A DNA stretch of 64,000 nt from assembly GCA_028751875.1 (NCBI GenBank), contig CM054141.1, positions 73,385,501-73,449,500 of the forward strand, read 5' to 3'. Positions 33,157 to 44,014 of this stretch are shown one piece after another; within the stretch, counting starts at the first letter, position 1, and every line of letters begins with the position of its first letter. Origin of the DNA: Rapana venosa (taxonomy: Eukaryota; Mollusca; Gastropoda; Neogastropoda; Muricidae). Made by a program: the position numbers and the translations under genes. The notes under the pieces are model-generated. The model saw only the letters and a program-made list of their open reading frames with translations. It was not told the origin of the DNA and made no database searches.

Positions 33157-34328
33157 TCATGTCTTTCTTGATCTTTTTGCTGATCTCTCTGTATTCCCCT
33201 GCTCCTGTTGTGTACTTGACACACATATCCAGGATTTTATCTGTGATCCATCGTTGTTTTTTTTCTGGCGGTGCTTGCCAAGTAGCTCCTTTGCTGTTTC
33301 CGTCATCACTGCATTGAAACTGTTGGTTATTGTCTCTGCATCTTTATCAAGTGTAATCAGTGCAGCAAATTGTCCACCTATTTTTGCCTGGAAGGCTTTT
33401 GCGATGGTAGGGTCCTTCAATCTTTCTAGGTTGAATTTTAGCCTGATGTTCTTAGGCTTGCTGATCTTTTTCAGGTGGATTTTAAAGTTCAAGAGCACCA
33501 GGTCGTGGTCACTGCCCATGTCTGCACCTGGAAATGTCCTCGTCTTGGCTCTGTTGATGCCAGATCTGAACCGGTTTTGTACCAGTATGTAATCAATCTG
33601 GTTGTGATGGGTTCCATTAGGTGCATGCCACCTCCAGCGTCGGGATGCCTTGTGTTCCCCAAGGGTGTTTGCAAGCACCATGTGATTGTAGCTGGCAAAT
33701 TCCAGTAGTCTAAGTCCTCTTTTCGTTGGTAGCTGTATTACAGGAGGGTCCACAGAATTTGCTCCAGTCTTTTAGTGGATTAGCACCTACCTTAGCATTC
33801 CAGTCTCCTTGAATAATTAGGATGTCTTTTTTATTAGCTTTGACGATGATGCCCTAGAGCTGCATGTAAAATTCCTCTACTACTTCATCATCATGTTCTA
33901 ATGTTGGCGCATAAGCTTGTACCACCGTGATGTTGAAAGGGGCTGCTTTGAGGCGGATGGTTATAAGTCTACTGGTTACTGGGCAGCACCCGAGCACTGA
34001 GTTTTTGATGTTCTTGTTGACAAGGAAGCCTACGCCATTGGTGTGCTTGTCTAATTCACCACTATAGTAGAGTACATCTCCATCATCAGAAAGATATTCG
34101 CCAAAATTCTTCCATCTGACTTCACAAAGGCCCACTATATGCCAGGTGTGCTTCTTCAGTTCCTGGGTGAGTTCTTGTAGCTTTCCTGTTTGGGCAAGTG
34201 TTCTGAAATTCCATGTTGCCGTGGTAATATAATCTCTTACTCGGATTCGGGTTCCACCAGTAGGATACTTTACACCTCTGCCCTGATGGGAGACAGAAGG
34301 CGCGGTCCTTGTTGACCCGGGTGACCAC
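33157..34328 (-). pseudogene. APE-type endonuclease domain of the degraded LINE
   Basis: Three overlapping minus frames (34328-34122, 34135-33854, 33753-33157) together cover the endonuclease and the start of the linker. An in-frame TAG at about 33856 and frame changes near 34130 and 33780 separate them. Catalytic landmarks remain visible: the Glu in LCEVRW, the Asn-containing GDWNAK and the terminal SDH. This endonuclease nicks the chromosomal target during target-primed reverse transcription. Here it is only a fossil. Confidence 0.75.
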
Positions 34329-34686
34329 TAATCCGGTATGGCCATTGGTATTTTCTTCATCATGCAGTGTATCTAGGGCAAGTACAGCCAGGTGGAGCAG
34401 ATCCCTCTCCTGACTGGTTTTCGGGTCGGGGTTGTCTCCCCCACATGGAACAGGTAGTACAGGTTACATGGTTACCAGTAGTAGGAGCTCCGACTCCGGA
34501 TTTTTCCTCAGGGTTGACTCCCGAAGCCTATCCCGTGAAGGGGTATGCCGCAAGGCAGCGGAGGTTTGAGATCAGGGTTTTCCTTCCGCTAGGTGAGCTG
34601 CCTTCCCAGGCTGACGGGCCCCACCTACCCGAAGCAACTGGTTTTAAGGCGCCAGAGGCCCGCCTGCACCCTTCTCCTGTCAGTAG

Positions 34687-35159
34687 TCCGTCGTCTGTCC
34701 GCTCTCCTCGGCGCGTGCAGGGCTCTGCGGCTCGGCTGGTCCTGGGTGGGGAGGGGGTCTGGACACATCACTCCTCTTCTGCGATCTCTTCACTGGCTGC
34801 CTGTCTCACAAAGACTGGAGTATAAAATCAATACCCTCTGTTTCAAATGTCTCCACAAATCTGCACCCTCTTATCTCTGTAACTGTCTTCATCTGTACAC
34901 TCCATCCCGTTCCCTTCGTTCAGCCGCAGGTGCTTTGTGCTTTCGGGCACCCGGATTCGGGCGGGCCGCTGTTGGCCGTCGCTCCTTCTCTGTTTCTGGT
35001 CCGTCCGCCTGGAGTGGCCTCCTCTTTCACTTTGCCAAAAGCCTTCACTTGTTGCCTTCGGATCCGGCCTCGGGGCGCACTTGTTTCCTGCCTGGGGTTT
35101 TCCCCCCGGTGTCTGTCCCTGGTTTTCGGCGGCGTCTTTCGCCTTCTGGGTGTTGTTCC

Positions 35160-35252
<93 letters not shown>

Positions 35253-35425
35253 GTGTGCGTGCATGCGTGCATACGTGCGCGCGCATGGTTTTGGGGTCTG
35301 TTGTTCATTGTGTTTGGGGAGAGTTGCATGCCTGTAAATGATTGAGTGCAAGCGCTTCGATTTGTTTATTTTTTTACAAGATTCAGCGCTATATAAATTC
35401 CATATATTATTATTATTATAGTAGA
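34687..35425 (+). mobile_element. L2-like LINE copy with dense A-to-G hypermutation
   Basis: This copy aligns base for base with 8965-9100/10379-11050 and with the reverse complement of 18077-18800. Blocks 34695-34770, 34928-35160 and 35289-35330 differ by about 60 sense-strand A-to-G changes, against one T-to-C and about three others. Examples: GAACACCCAGATTCAAACAA reads GGGCACCCGGATTCGGGCGG, and TTTTCAACAGCATC reads TTTTCGGCGGCGTC. The block 34770-34927 has only one difference in about 158 bases. The coding remnant is therefore heavily altered while the 3' end (GCAAGCGCTTCGATTTG, ATATAAATTCC) is intact. It is 5' truncated at about 34687, where it meets the leader of the oppositely oriented RTE-like LINE. 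Confidence 0.9.
35161..35280. repeat. (TG)n microsatellite of the LINE 3' UTR
   Basis: Same relative position as the TG run at 10705. It has one TTG interruption and a CGTG/CATG right edge. Confidence 0.93.
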
Positions 35426-35474
35426 AGCAGCTCCGCGACGTGCACGCCAGGAGCTGGACTTACGAAGCATGGCA

Positions 35475-35509
<35 letters not shown>

Positions 35510-35545
35510 CATGATAACAATGACAAGAAGACTGATGATGATGAT
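35405..35545. repeat. (ATT)n tail interrupted by a 56-base segment
   Basis: The ATT tail of the LINE (35405-35420) is broken by non-repeat sequence at about 35421-35474 (contains CTCCGCGACGTGCACGCCAG) and resumes at 35475-35510, then becomes GATGAT-rich. Confidence 0.8.
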
Positions 35546-35672
35546 GATGTTGATGATAAAGAAGAAGAAACAGACGAAGGTGGGGGTGGTGGTGGTGGTT
35601 GTTTTGGAAATCTATATTTACAATGTTTGAACAAAAGCAGTATATTTATTTCATCTGGCCTTTGCTCCATAA

Positions 35673-35695
35673 TACACACACACACACACACGCAC

Positions 35696-35738
<43 letters not shown>

Positions 35739-35865
35739 CACACACACACGCACGCACGCACGCACGCACGCACGCACACACACAGATGCACAGACATACA
35801 GACACACAGATGCACAGACATACAGACACACAGATGCACAGACAGACACACACACACACACACCT
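35673..35865. repeat. CA / CACG / CAGACATA microsatellite
   Basis: CA repeat with CGCA interruptions, then about 18-bp units (CAGACATACAGACACACAGA) from 35785. Confidence 0.9.
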
Positions 35866-35969
35866 TGCTGCACGTTATAGTTTAAACAGCATTTCCACTC
35901 CCTATGATGACCCAGGCCCGAAACTGTGTCCGTTATTGATGGCAGGGAAGTGTGCAGGCCGACATGGGA

Positions 35970-36045
35970 CAGTCAGTCAGTCAGTCAGTCAGTCAGACAG
36001 TCAGTCAGTCAGTCAGTCAGTCAGTTAGCTAGCTATCTAGCTAGG
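35970..36045. repeat. (CAGT)n and (TAGC)n tetranucleotides
   Basis: Fourteen or so CAGT units followed by TAGCTAGCTATCTAGC. Confidence 0.92.
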
Positions 36046-36289
36046 TTCAGATTGCTTTCCTCCACGACAAGCTCCCGGCATGCAACCTCTTAGCTCCTGT
36101 AAACGGAAAATATTCTCTGAAGTGGGAGCAAGGCAGTTCATGTGATAAAGTTCTGAAAAGCAGAGATAAATACAAACTTCCCATTCAGGGTGTACTGCAG
36201 TTTCACAGAAAACTTCAAGAGGAGTGAACGAGACAGGGTTCATCATCTGGGTGAACCCTGAGTGTTAATCTGAGGAACGTGTACCTTCA

Positions 36290-36590
36290 ACGACACCAAC
36301 AACAAAGGAATTACTGATAGAATGAACAGTATGATGCAACAACAAAGGAATTACTGATAGAATGAACAGTATGATGCAACAACAATGAAATACTGATGTA
36401 ATGAACAGTATGATGCAATAACAAAGGAATTACTGATAGAATGAAGAGTATGATGCAACAACAATGAATTACTCATGTAATGAACAGTATGATGCAACAA
36501 CAAAGGAATTACTCATGTAATGAACAGTATGATGCAACAACAAAGGAATTACTGATGTAATGAACAGTATGATGCACAGATCTTCACATC
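36290..36590. repeat. Minisatellite, 40-bp unit, about 7 copies
   Basis: Core CAACAACAAAGGAATTACTG plus ATAGAATGAACAGTATGATG, with GTAATG and AATGAAATACTG variants. Confidence 0.92.
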
Positions 36591-36648
36591 ATTAACAGAT
36601 TGGCCTTGACATGAATGATTACTGAAGAAATCAACAATATGATCCACA

Positions 36649-36649
<1 letters not shown>

Positions 36650-36679
<30 letters not shown>

Positions 36680-37420
36680 AAGAAGAAGAAGAAGAAGAAG
36701 AAGAAGAGAAAGAAGAAGAAGAGAAGAAGAAGAAGAAGAATGATAATAATAATGATAATAATAAATGGAACTTATATAGCGCTATATCTGCAAAGACAAA
36801 CCAAAGCGCATGCATTCAACCTAATCTTACACAGTTTTGCAATCAATGATGAATAAGCAATTGTTTAAACAAACAGATATTTACAAGCATAATGCGCTGC
36901 AGACAAAATCTATGAAATAAAATTTCAAAAGTCAAATGTTTTCAAAAGAGCACACACACACACACACACACACACCACAACACACACACACACACACACA
37001 CACCACACACACACACACCACACACTCACAGGTCGTATAGGAGGGGAGAAATCTTAGGTTTGAAATAAATATGTCTTGAGGCTTGATTTAAAAGTGTCAT
37101 AACTAGGTTTTTGGCGAAGAGAGAGAGGGAGCTCATTCCAGGTCGATGGACCCGAAATAAAGAAAGAGGGCGGCCAACAGTGGATTGGTTGAGTTTAGGT
37201 ATTCGTAGGCACAAGGTATCTGCAGTAGAGCGGAGGGAACGTGAAGGAGTGTACAGGTTAAGACATTCACAGAGGTAGGAGGGTGCAGTTTTGTGGAGAC
37301 ATTATTAACAGAGGGTACTGATCTTATAATTTACTCTCTGTGGCATAGGCAGCCAGTGGAGAGATCGCAAGAGAGGGGTAATGTGATCAGATGTTTTCTT
37401 TCTGAGAACTAGTCGAGCTG
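36650..37420 (-). mobile_element. L2-like LINE 3' fragment with AAT and AAG tail, inserted in a 56-bp array
   Basis: In the minus sense: RT C-terminal scraps near 37420-37260, then LRIPKLNQSTVGR and LLNQASRHIYFKP, with the frame broken in SLSLFAKN. A CA-interrupted 3' UTR follows (36950-37025), then the family end with AGCGCTATATAAGTTCC, (ATT)n-like and (TTC)n tails to about 36650. Sequence matching the flanking 56-bp array occurs on both sides (CACAGATCTTCACATCAT on the left, CACAGATCTCCACATCAT on the right), so the LINE landed in that array. Confidence 0.85.
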
Positions 37421-37615
37421 CACAGATCTCCACATCATTGACATCACTGATTACTGATGAATGGAACAATGTGATCCACATATCTCCACATCATTGACAT
37501 CACTGATTACTCATAAATGGAACAACATGATGCACAGATCTTCCCATCATTGACATCACTGATTACTGATAAACGGATTAACATGATGCTCAGATCTTCA
37601 CATCATGCACAGACT
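37421..37615. repeat. Tandem repeat, 56-bp unit, about 3.4 copies (plus one at 36570-36650)
   Basis: Core CATCATTGACATCACTGATT. A diverged copy lies left of the LINE insertion. Confidence 0.85.
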
Positions 37616-37719
37616 GCCACTCACATGACTTAACTTTTCACAGTTCCCTAAACTGTTGTTGGGCCAATACAATGCACTTTTCCTTTTGCTTAGGTAAGAC
37701 CAGTTTTACAGAACCATCT

Positions 37720-37930
37720 CTCTTCAGGTAGCGGCTATAGTGTCTGATAGGTATGGTTTTGTCAACACTTCAGGTAGCAGTATGCTAGGTATGTTTTTGT
37801 CGTCACTTCAGGTAGCAGTATGCTAGGTATGGTTTTGTCGTCACTTCAGGTAGCAGTGTCTGCTAGGAATGGTTTTGTCAACACTTCAGGTAGCAGTGTC
37901 TGCTAGGAATGGTTTTGCAAACACTTCAGC
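37720..37930. repeat. Tandem repeat, about 40-bp unit, 5 copies
   Basis: Core CACTTCAGGTAGCAGT with GCTAGGAATGGTTTTGTC. Unit lengths are 36-40 bp. Confidence 0.88.
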
Positions 37931-37965
37931 CACAAACAGTCTACTCTGAAAGGCGGGTGGGGTTT

Positions 37966-38040
37966 GAATGTGTTTGCAAGATTAAAATATTGCAATGTGT
38001 TTGCAAGATTAAAATATTGCAATGTGTTTGCAAGATGTTC
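37966..38040. repeat. Tandem repeat, 27-bp unit, about 2.7 copies
   Basis: Core AATGTGTTTGCAAGATTAAA with ATATTGC. Confidence 0.85.
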
Positions 38041-38104
38041 TTCATGTGTTAGCAAAGGAGATCAAGGTTCATAATCTCAACGAAATGACTTTCAGGAGTG
38101 TCAA

Positions 38105-38225
38105 GTCAATACCCACGTTAAGGTCAGGGAGAAACCCTTCCCATGGACATGCCATGGAGACTCAAACCTCAGTGTCTGTTAGATCAGGAGCTCCACGTTC
38201 TAACCACTCGGCTTTCCCACCCCAG
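38105..38225 (-). mobile_element. tRNA-derived SINE head (family 3)
   Basis: On the minus strand an A box, AAGCCGAGTGGTTAGAA (38214-38198), is followed about 45 bases on by a B box, GGTTTGAGTCTCC (38168-38156). The start reads GGTGGGAAAGCCGAG. The spacing exceeds a class I tRNA and the 3' part does not complete an acceptor stem. A SINE head is therefore more likely than a functional tRNA gene. Confidence 0.55.
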
Positions 38226-38359
38226 CCATGGGCACAGAGAGAGAGAGAGAGCAGAAAGGAGGAGGCAGGGAGAGACAAGGAGAGAGGCAGCTCAGAGTGG
38301 CTGTCTACAACACAGCCAAGAAGATACCTTGCCAGAGGTCAGCGCCACCATGATGTCCC

Positions 38360-38465
38360 CACTCAGGGGATAATCCTCTCCACACAGGGGATAATACAGG
38401 CGATAATCCTCTCCACACAGGGGATAATACAGGGGATAATCCTCTCCACTCAGGGGATAATGTGC
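38360..38465. repeat. Short tandem repeat with GGGATAATCCTCTCCAC
   Basis: Three to four irregular copies of CAGGGGATAATCCTCTCCAC with intervening CAGGGGATAATACAGG. Confidence 0.85.
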
Positions 38466-38469
38466 TCCT

Positions 38470-39039
38470 TGTTTTTCCTACACACAGATAACCACTGCCA
38501 CAAAAGCCCAAATATGGACATCTTACACACGAAGATAATCATCGGTTATAAAATGAGCACTGTGCACACGCTGTAAAAACATAGCTGTGTTCACCGACTG
38601 AAGGGTTTCTTTCAATCCAATGTGCGCTTCCTGTAGACAAAGGTACTTATTTTTCGTTGGTGCAGACAGGTGTATGCAGAGAGCAAACGTTATTTTCTTT
38701 CAGCAAATTATTCCCTTTTGCACAAAGGACAGAGTCAGAGGTCAAGCTCGTTTCACTCAGAAAGAGATCTCCCTTCATAAAAGTGATGCTACTTCAAACA
38801 AGAAAAGCAGCTCTTTTTGGTTTGTACAAAGACTGGACATGTCACATCAATTTACCCATCAGTGTATGCAGCTACAGGATCTCTTTCTCTCCCACTTTTT
38901 ACAACAGACGGCCTTTGGGTTAAAAAGACACTAAAATCTTCGATGTAACAATTAAATGGAATGGAACATTGTCACACTGAAAAGGCACAGAAATATGTCC
39001 ATGTCATTTATGAAATGGAATACTAGTTTGGATCAGGTT
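38470..39039. other. Unique region without recognised gene
   Basis: Two overlapping plus frames of 104 and 88 codons (38620-38934) show no motif. Low GC and lack of splice borders argue against an exon. Confidence 0.4.
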
Positions 39040-39185
39040 ACACCTTTTTTTTTATTTATTCTTTTATTTCGAGGATAATGGAATAAGCACTGATGTGCTT
39101 TTTTCATCCAGTCCCCGTTTGTATGCAGTTTTGTAAATGTTGTCATCGTTCCCACCGGCACTACAATGGCCTACATGGCGTTCAC
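39040..39185 (-). mobile_element. SINE family 1, 3' half
   Basis: In the minus sense: GCCATTGTAGTGCCGGTGGG, GACTGGATGAAAAAAGCACA, CTTATTCCATTATCCTCGAA, then an A/T-rich tail. This matches the body of the SINE at 14261. The tRNA head is missing. Confidence 0.82.
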
Positions 39186-40639
39186 ATCACACAAACTACG
39201 TCACAACCACAGTCTGTATGAGGCACAAAGAGTCTAAGGCCATACACATACAGTTTCCCTTACACCATGGTAGGCCTTGTCGCACACAGATCACCTGTGA
39301 TAACATTCCTCTCTGACTTTGCTGTTGCCATGCATGGGTTGATGATCAAATTGTGGAGACTATCTCTTGGGTCTATGCCAGTTGCTCAAACTGCTTTGGA
39401 GTTAGTGTGCGTAGTGTGTTGGTGCTAAAAGACAAGAGTTGTCTGGTGGTTCAAATGTGGTCGTCGTCCTATGCACTTCTGTTTCTTAGCTCCTCGACAG
39501 AGAGTGACCGCTGATGCCCTGAAGGTTGCTAGGTCAAGTCTTGGCCCAGCACTCAGCCAGCGCCTGTTCACTGCCGCAGATGTAGCACTGTGAACGCCTT
39601 CTTCGGCAGCTGAAGGAGAAATGAGCATCTTCGAACTCAACAGGTTTTAGCTGTAAATCACAACAAGGGTGAAGCATCGTATGAGGTGAACTGCTTCTTA
39701 CCAGCAACGTCAATATGGAATTCCCCATTTCAAGGGTTTGGTGGAGTGCAGTGAAATTTGGTCATCACATGGTGGAAAGTTTGTGTAAAGCATACACCTA
39801 CTGGGATTCAAATAATGATGATACAAACGCTCTTACACACACACACATTACTGAGTCAGCAGAAATGCTCCACAGGGCAGCGCCAGTAAAGCAGTCAGGG
39901 AGAGATGTGGGCGATCTGCTTTTATATGACTACTCCACTTTCTACATTCAAAGTCCACTTGGCTTCCACACAGCCCAACCACCTGTGCAGATATCATACT
40001 ATCACTCTACCCCCCCCCCCCCACCCTCTCCCATCCTTTCCACCTCTTGGCATCACCTATGCCAAAGGCAGCCATGGTGGTGTGAGGCCAGAGGTAGGCA
40101 GGCACATGTGTGGTCCCTATCCCAGCGCTGCAGTCAGCACTTGTAACAGCCAGCCTGTCGGCACTTTGACCTGACGTCAGGGGGAGTGGGTTACCGTCAC
40201 AGATGGCCGCCATACAGCAGGCGCATCAGTGTCGTCTGCTCCCAGGCAGTTGTCAACCTAGGTATCATCCACTACATTGTGCTGTTGTCGACACATGGCA
40301 AAAACTGATCGTCTGTTTTCAATGCTGGTCATCACATTAATGTAAGCTGTGTGCTGTTCTTTCTGAGTTTATTGGCTCTTCAGTCTCTGTCTCTTTCCTT
40401 TCCATCTGCGTCTTTCTTTTCCCACGCATGCATGCGTGCAGCATGCGTCTGCATGTGCGTACACGTATGGGAAGACAGGCAGACACTGATCCTTGCACAA
40501 ATCTATAAAAACACCTTCCCCCAGCCCTTCTATTTCCATGCTAACACATTCCTCCTTTGCAACTCCATAACACCAAGCTGTCTTTTTGCTAGGCTTTAAT
40601 GATATAGTTTTCAATGGGCAGGTTGAAAGCAAGACGCCT
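39186..40639. other. Unique region, 1.45 kb, no gene recognised
   Basis: Contains short open frames on both strands (60-143 codons) with no domain I can name, and a C-run at 40012-40022. The plus frame 39715-40146 includes a low-complexity proline stretch. I see no consensus exon pair or element ends. Confidence 0.4.
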
Positions 40640-41530
40640 TTTCTCTGTCAGGTGAACACAGTCACCCCTGCTTTAGCAACTTTACAGAAACATTGTTTTC
40701 TTTGTCACATGTGTAGTCATCCCTTCCGTTAGCAAGTTCACAGCTACACACTTTTTTCTCTGTTGTGCGAACACAGTCATCCCTGCTTTAACAAGTTTAC
40801 AGCCACACACTTTTTCCTCTGTTGTGTGAACACAGTCACCCCTGCTTTAACAAGTGTACAGCCACACACTTTTTCCTCTGTTGTGCGAACACAGTCACCC
40901 CTGCTTTAACAAGTTTACAGCCACACACTTTTTCCTCTGTTGTGTGAACACAGTCACCCCTGCTTTAACAAGTTCACAGCCACACACTTTTTCCTCTGTT
41001 GTGCGAACACAGTCACCCCTGCTTTAACAAGTGTACAGCCACACACTTTTTCCTCTGTTATGTGAACACAGTCACCCCTGCTTTAACAAGTTCACAGCCA
41101 CACACTTTTTCCTCTGTTGTGCGAACACAGTCACCCCTGCTTTAACAAGTTTACAGCCACACACTTTTTCCTCTGTTGTGTGAACACAGTCACCCCTGCT
41201 TTAACAAGTTCACAGCCACACACTTTTTCCTCTGTTGTGTGAACACAGTCACCCCTGCTTTAACAAGTGTACAGCTACACACTTTTTCCTCTGTTGTGTG
41301 AACACAGTCACCCCTGCTTTAACAAGTGTACAGCCACACACTTGTTCCTCTGTTGTGTGAACACAGTCACCCCTGCTTTAACAAGTGTACAGCCACACAC
41401 TTTTTCCTCTGTTGTGTGAACACAGTCACCCCTGCTTTAACAAGTGTACAGCCACACACTTGTTCCTCTGTTGTGTGAACACAGTCACCCCTGCTTTAAC
41501 AAGTTCACAGCCACCCACTTTTTCCTCTGC
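40640..41530. repeat. Tandem repeat, 59-bp unit, about 15 copies
   Basis: Core CAGTCACCCCTGCTTTAACA, then AGT(G/T)TACAGCCACACAC and TTTTTCCTCTGTTGTGTGAA. Alternation of GCGAAC with GTGAAC, and of TTTACAG, TTCACAG and GTGTACAG, suggests a dimeric or longer higher-order unit. The first two copies are diverged. Confidence 0.93.
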
Positions 41531-41779
41531 CAGGTGTGCAGTCAGCCCCTCCTCTAAGAAGTGTAGTGTGTTGTCAAGTGTCTTAAACATGGACGCTTCT
41601 GACCTGACCACTGCATTCTTCCTCTTGTAAATCGACCACCACCTCGCCATTGGTGCTGTAACGTGTGTGCAGTGTTCTGCAAGAGAAGGCACCACTGACC
41701 TTAGAGGAGAGCTGACAACTCAAGACTGAGTGCTGAAAAGTGTTGGCAGCTTTAAAACAGGGCAGACAGAGTCAGCAGA
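41531..41779. other. Unique spacer
   Basis: Separates the 59-bp and 40-bp arrays. No feature recognised. Confidence 0.4.
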
Positions 41780-42775
41780 TGTCAGCAGCACTGAAAATTG
41801 GCATGAGTTGGTTGACAGGTATCAGCAGCACTAAAAATTGGCATGAGTTGGTTGACAGGTATCAGCAGCACTGAAAATTGGCATGGGTTGGTTGACAGGT
41901 ATCAGCAGCACTGAAAATTGGCATAGGTTGGTTGACAGGTATCAGCAGCACTGAAAATTGGCATGAGTTGGTTTACAAATATCAGCAGTATTGAAAATTG
42001 GCATGGGTTGGTTGACAGGTATCAGCAGCACTGAAAATTGGCATAGGTTGGTTGACAGGTATCAGCAGCACTGAAAATTGGCATGAGTTGGTTGACAAAT
42101 ATCAGCAGCATTGAAAATTGGCATGGGTTGGTTGACAGGTATCAGCAGCACTGAAAATTGGCATAGGTTGGTTGACAGGTATCAGCAGCATTGAAAATTG
42201 GCATGGGTTGGTTGACAGGTATCAGCAGCACTGAAAATTGGCATAGGTTGGTTGACAGGTATCAGCAGCATTGAAAATTGGCATAGGTTGGTTGACAGGT
42301 ATCAGCAGCATTGAAAATTGGCATGGGTTGGTTGACAGGTATCAGCAGCACTGGAAATTGGCATGGGTTGGTTGGCAGATATCAGCAGCACTGAAAATTG
42401 GCATGGGTTGGTTGGAAGATAGCAGCAGCACTGGAAATTGGCATGAGTTGGTTGGCAGATATCAGCAGCACTGAAAATTGGCATAGGTTGGTTGACAGGT
42501 ATTAGCAGCACTGGAAATTGACATGAGTTGGTTGACAGGTATCAGCAGCACTGAAAATTGGCATGAGTTGGTTGACAGATATCAGCAGCACTGAAAATTG
42601 GCATGAGTTGGTTGACAGGTATTAGCAGCACTGAAAATTGGCATGGGTTGGTTGACAGGTATTAGCAGCACTGAAAATTGGCATGGGCTGGTTGACAGGT
42701 ATCAGCAGCACTGAAAATTGGCATGGGTTGGTTGACAGGTATCAGCAGCACTGAAAATTGTCCTGGGCTGGTTGA
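41780..42775. repeat. Tandem repeat, 40-bp unit, about 25 copies
   Basis: Core CACTGAAAATTGGCATG, then GGTTGGTTGACAGGTATCAG. Copies keep register exactly at 40 bp. Variants are GAGTTGG, CAAATATC, TGGAAATTGG and ATTAGC. Confidence 0.95.
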
Positions 42776-42937
42776 CCAGTGTCTGCAGCAGTGAAACAGC
42801 CGAGCAGCAGATGTCCTGTGACGCCACCACAGACATGAATACCTAGTGTCCGACAGCAGCTGCAGACGGCTTGCTCAACTTGCAGAGTGCAGCACAACGT
42901 GCACAGCCTGATGGCTCACACAAGGCTACACTGGTTC
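42776..42937. other. Unique spacer
   Basis: Short GC-richer segment. No feature recognised. Confidence 0.4.
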
Positions 42938-43050
42938 CTCCCCCCCCCCCCCCCCCCCGCCTCTCTCTCTCTCTCTCTCTCCGTCTCTCTCCCTCTCTCT
43001 CTCCTCCTCCTCTCTCCTATCTCTCCTCTCTCTCTCTCTCTCTCTCTCAC
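42938..43050. repeat. Poly-C then (CT)n tract
   Basis: C-run at 42939-42958 followed by CT-dominated repeat to 43050. Confidence 0.93.
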
Positions 43051-43127
43051 CTGTTTGAAGTCATTTCTCATTTTGCCCTGAGGGTCTCGTTTCTGCAGTA
43101 ACCAGGTCACCCCAGCTTCGCTCCAAC

Positions 43128-43640
43128 AGAAGCAGTAAGAATAGCTCAGTGTGTGGCCAGTGTCATGAAATGTTAGAGCAGTAAGAATAGCTCAGTGTGT
43201 GGCCAGTGTCATGAAATATTAGAGCAGTAAGAATAGCTCAGTGTGTGGCCAGTGTCATAAAATGTTAGAGCAGTAAGAATAGCTCAGTGTGTGGCAGTGT
43301 CATGAAATATTAGAGCAGTAAGAATAGCTCAGTGTGTGGCCAGTGTCATGAAATGTTAGAGCAGTAAGAATAGCTCAGTGTGTGGCCAGTGTCATGAAAT
43401 GTTAGAGCAGTAAGAATAGCTCAGTGTGTGGCCAGTGTCATGAAATGTTAGAGCAGTAAGAATAGCTCAGTGTGTGGCCAGTGTCACGAAATGTTAGAGC
43501 AGTAAGAATAGCTCAGTGTGTGGCCAGTGTCACGAAATATTAGAGCAGTAAGAATAGCTCAGTGTGTGGCCAGTGTCACGAAATGTTAGAGCAGTAAGAA
43601 TAGCTCAGTGTGTGGCCAGTGTCATGAAATATTAGAGCAG
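43128..43640. repeat. Tandem repeat, 46-bp unit, 11 copies
   Basis: Core AATAGCTCAGTGTGTGGCC, then AGTGTCATGAAATGTTAGAG. The only variants are ATGAAA/ACGAAA and ATGTT/ATATT, plus one C deletion near 43294. Confidence 0.95.
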
Positions 43641-43674
43641 CTAGGTGTTATTTCTGATTGATCAGGAAGTAGTG

Positions 43675-43685
43675 TGTGTATGTGT

Positions 43686-43765
<80 letters not shown>

Positions 43766-43788
43766 TTGTGTGTGTGTGTGTGTGATGA
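43675..43788. repeat. (GT)n microsatellite
   Basis: GT repeat with GGT and GTT interruptions. Confidence 0.95.
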
Positions 43789-43877
43789 TTGAGCATAGCA
43801 CAATGTGCCAGCAAAAGAGTCATCACTAACATAGAAAAACTAAATACCAAAGTGGACAGTCATTTCCCAGTGGTTTG

Positions 43878-44000
<123 letters not shown>

Positions 44001-44014
44001 TTATTGTACTGTAT

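Larger units (their letters stand above)
31320..34640 (-). mobile_element. Degraded, nearly full-length RTE-like LINE (APE endonuclease plus RT)
   Basis: Minus-strand order: a GC-rich 5' leader (about 34640-34350); the APE endonuclease with TWNFRTL, HIVGLCEVRWKNFGEYLSDD, NGVGFLVNKN, VVQAYAPT, GDWNAKVG (about 33810) and GSDHDLVLL (about 33505, the endonuclease SDH box); a linker; and RT with YRSISLINHASKV, EEQAGFRPNRSTTEQIF and IFIDFKKAFDRVWHD (motif A, about 32430). Beyond 32344 motifs B and C are broken by several frameshifts and stops. The C-terminal STYLYACESWTLNADLQRR (about 31790) and CSAPTTPEGVMGADDDMRFV lead to the stop at 31320. No long 3' tail remains. Multiple lesions make it non-functional. 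It is the only copy here with both domains. Confidence 0.9.

Noticed and set aside
38105..38225. Functional tRNA-Leu/Ser gene on the minus strand
   Set aside because: Box spacing suits a long-variable-arm tRNA, but no complementary acceptor stem is present. A SINE head is more likely.
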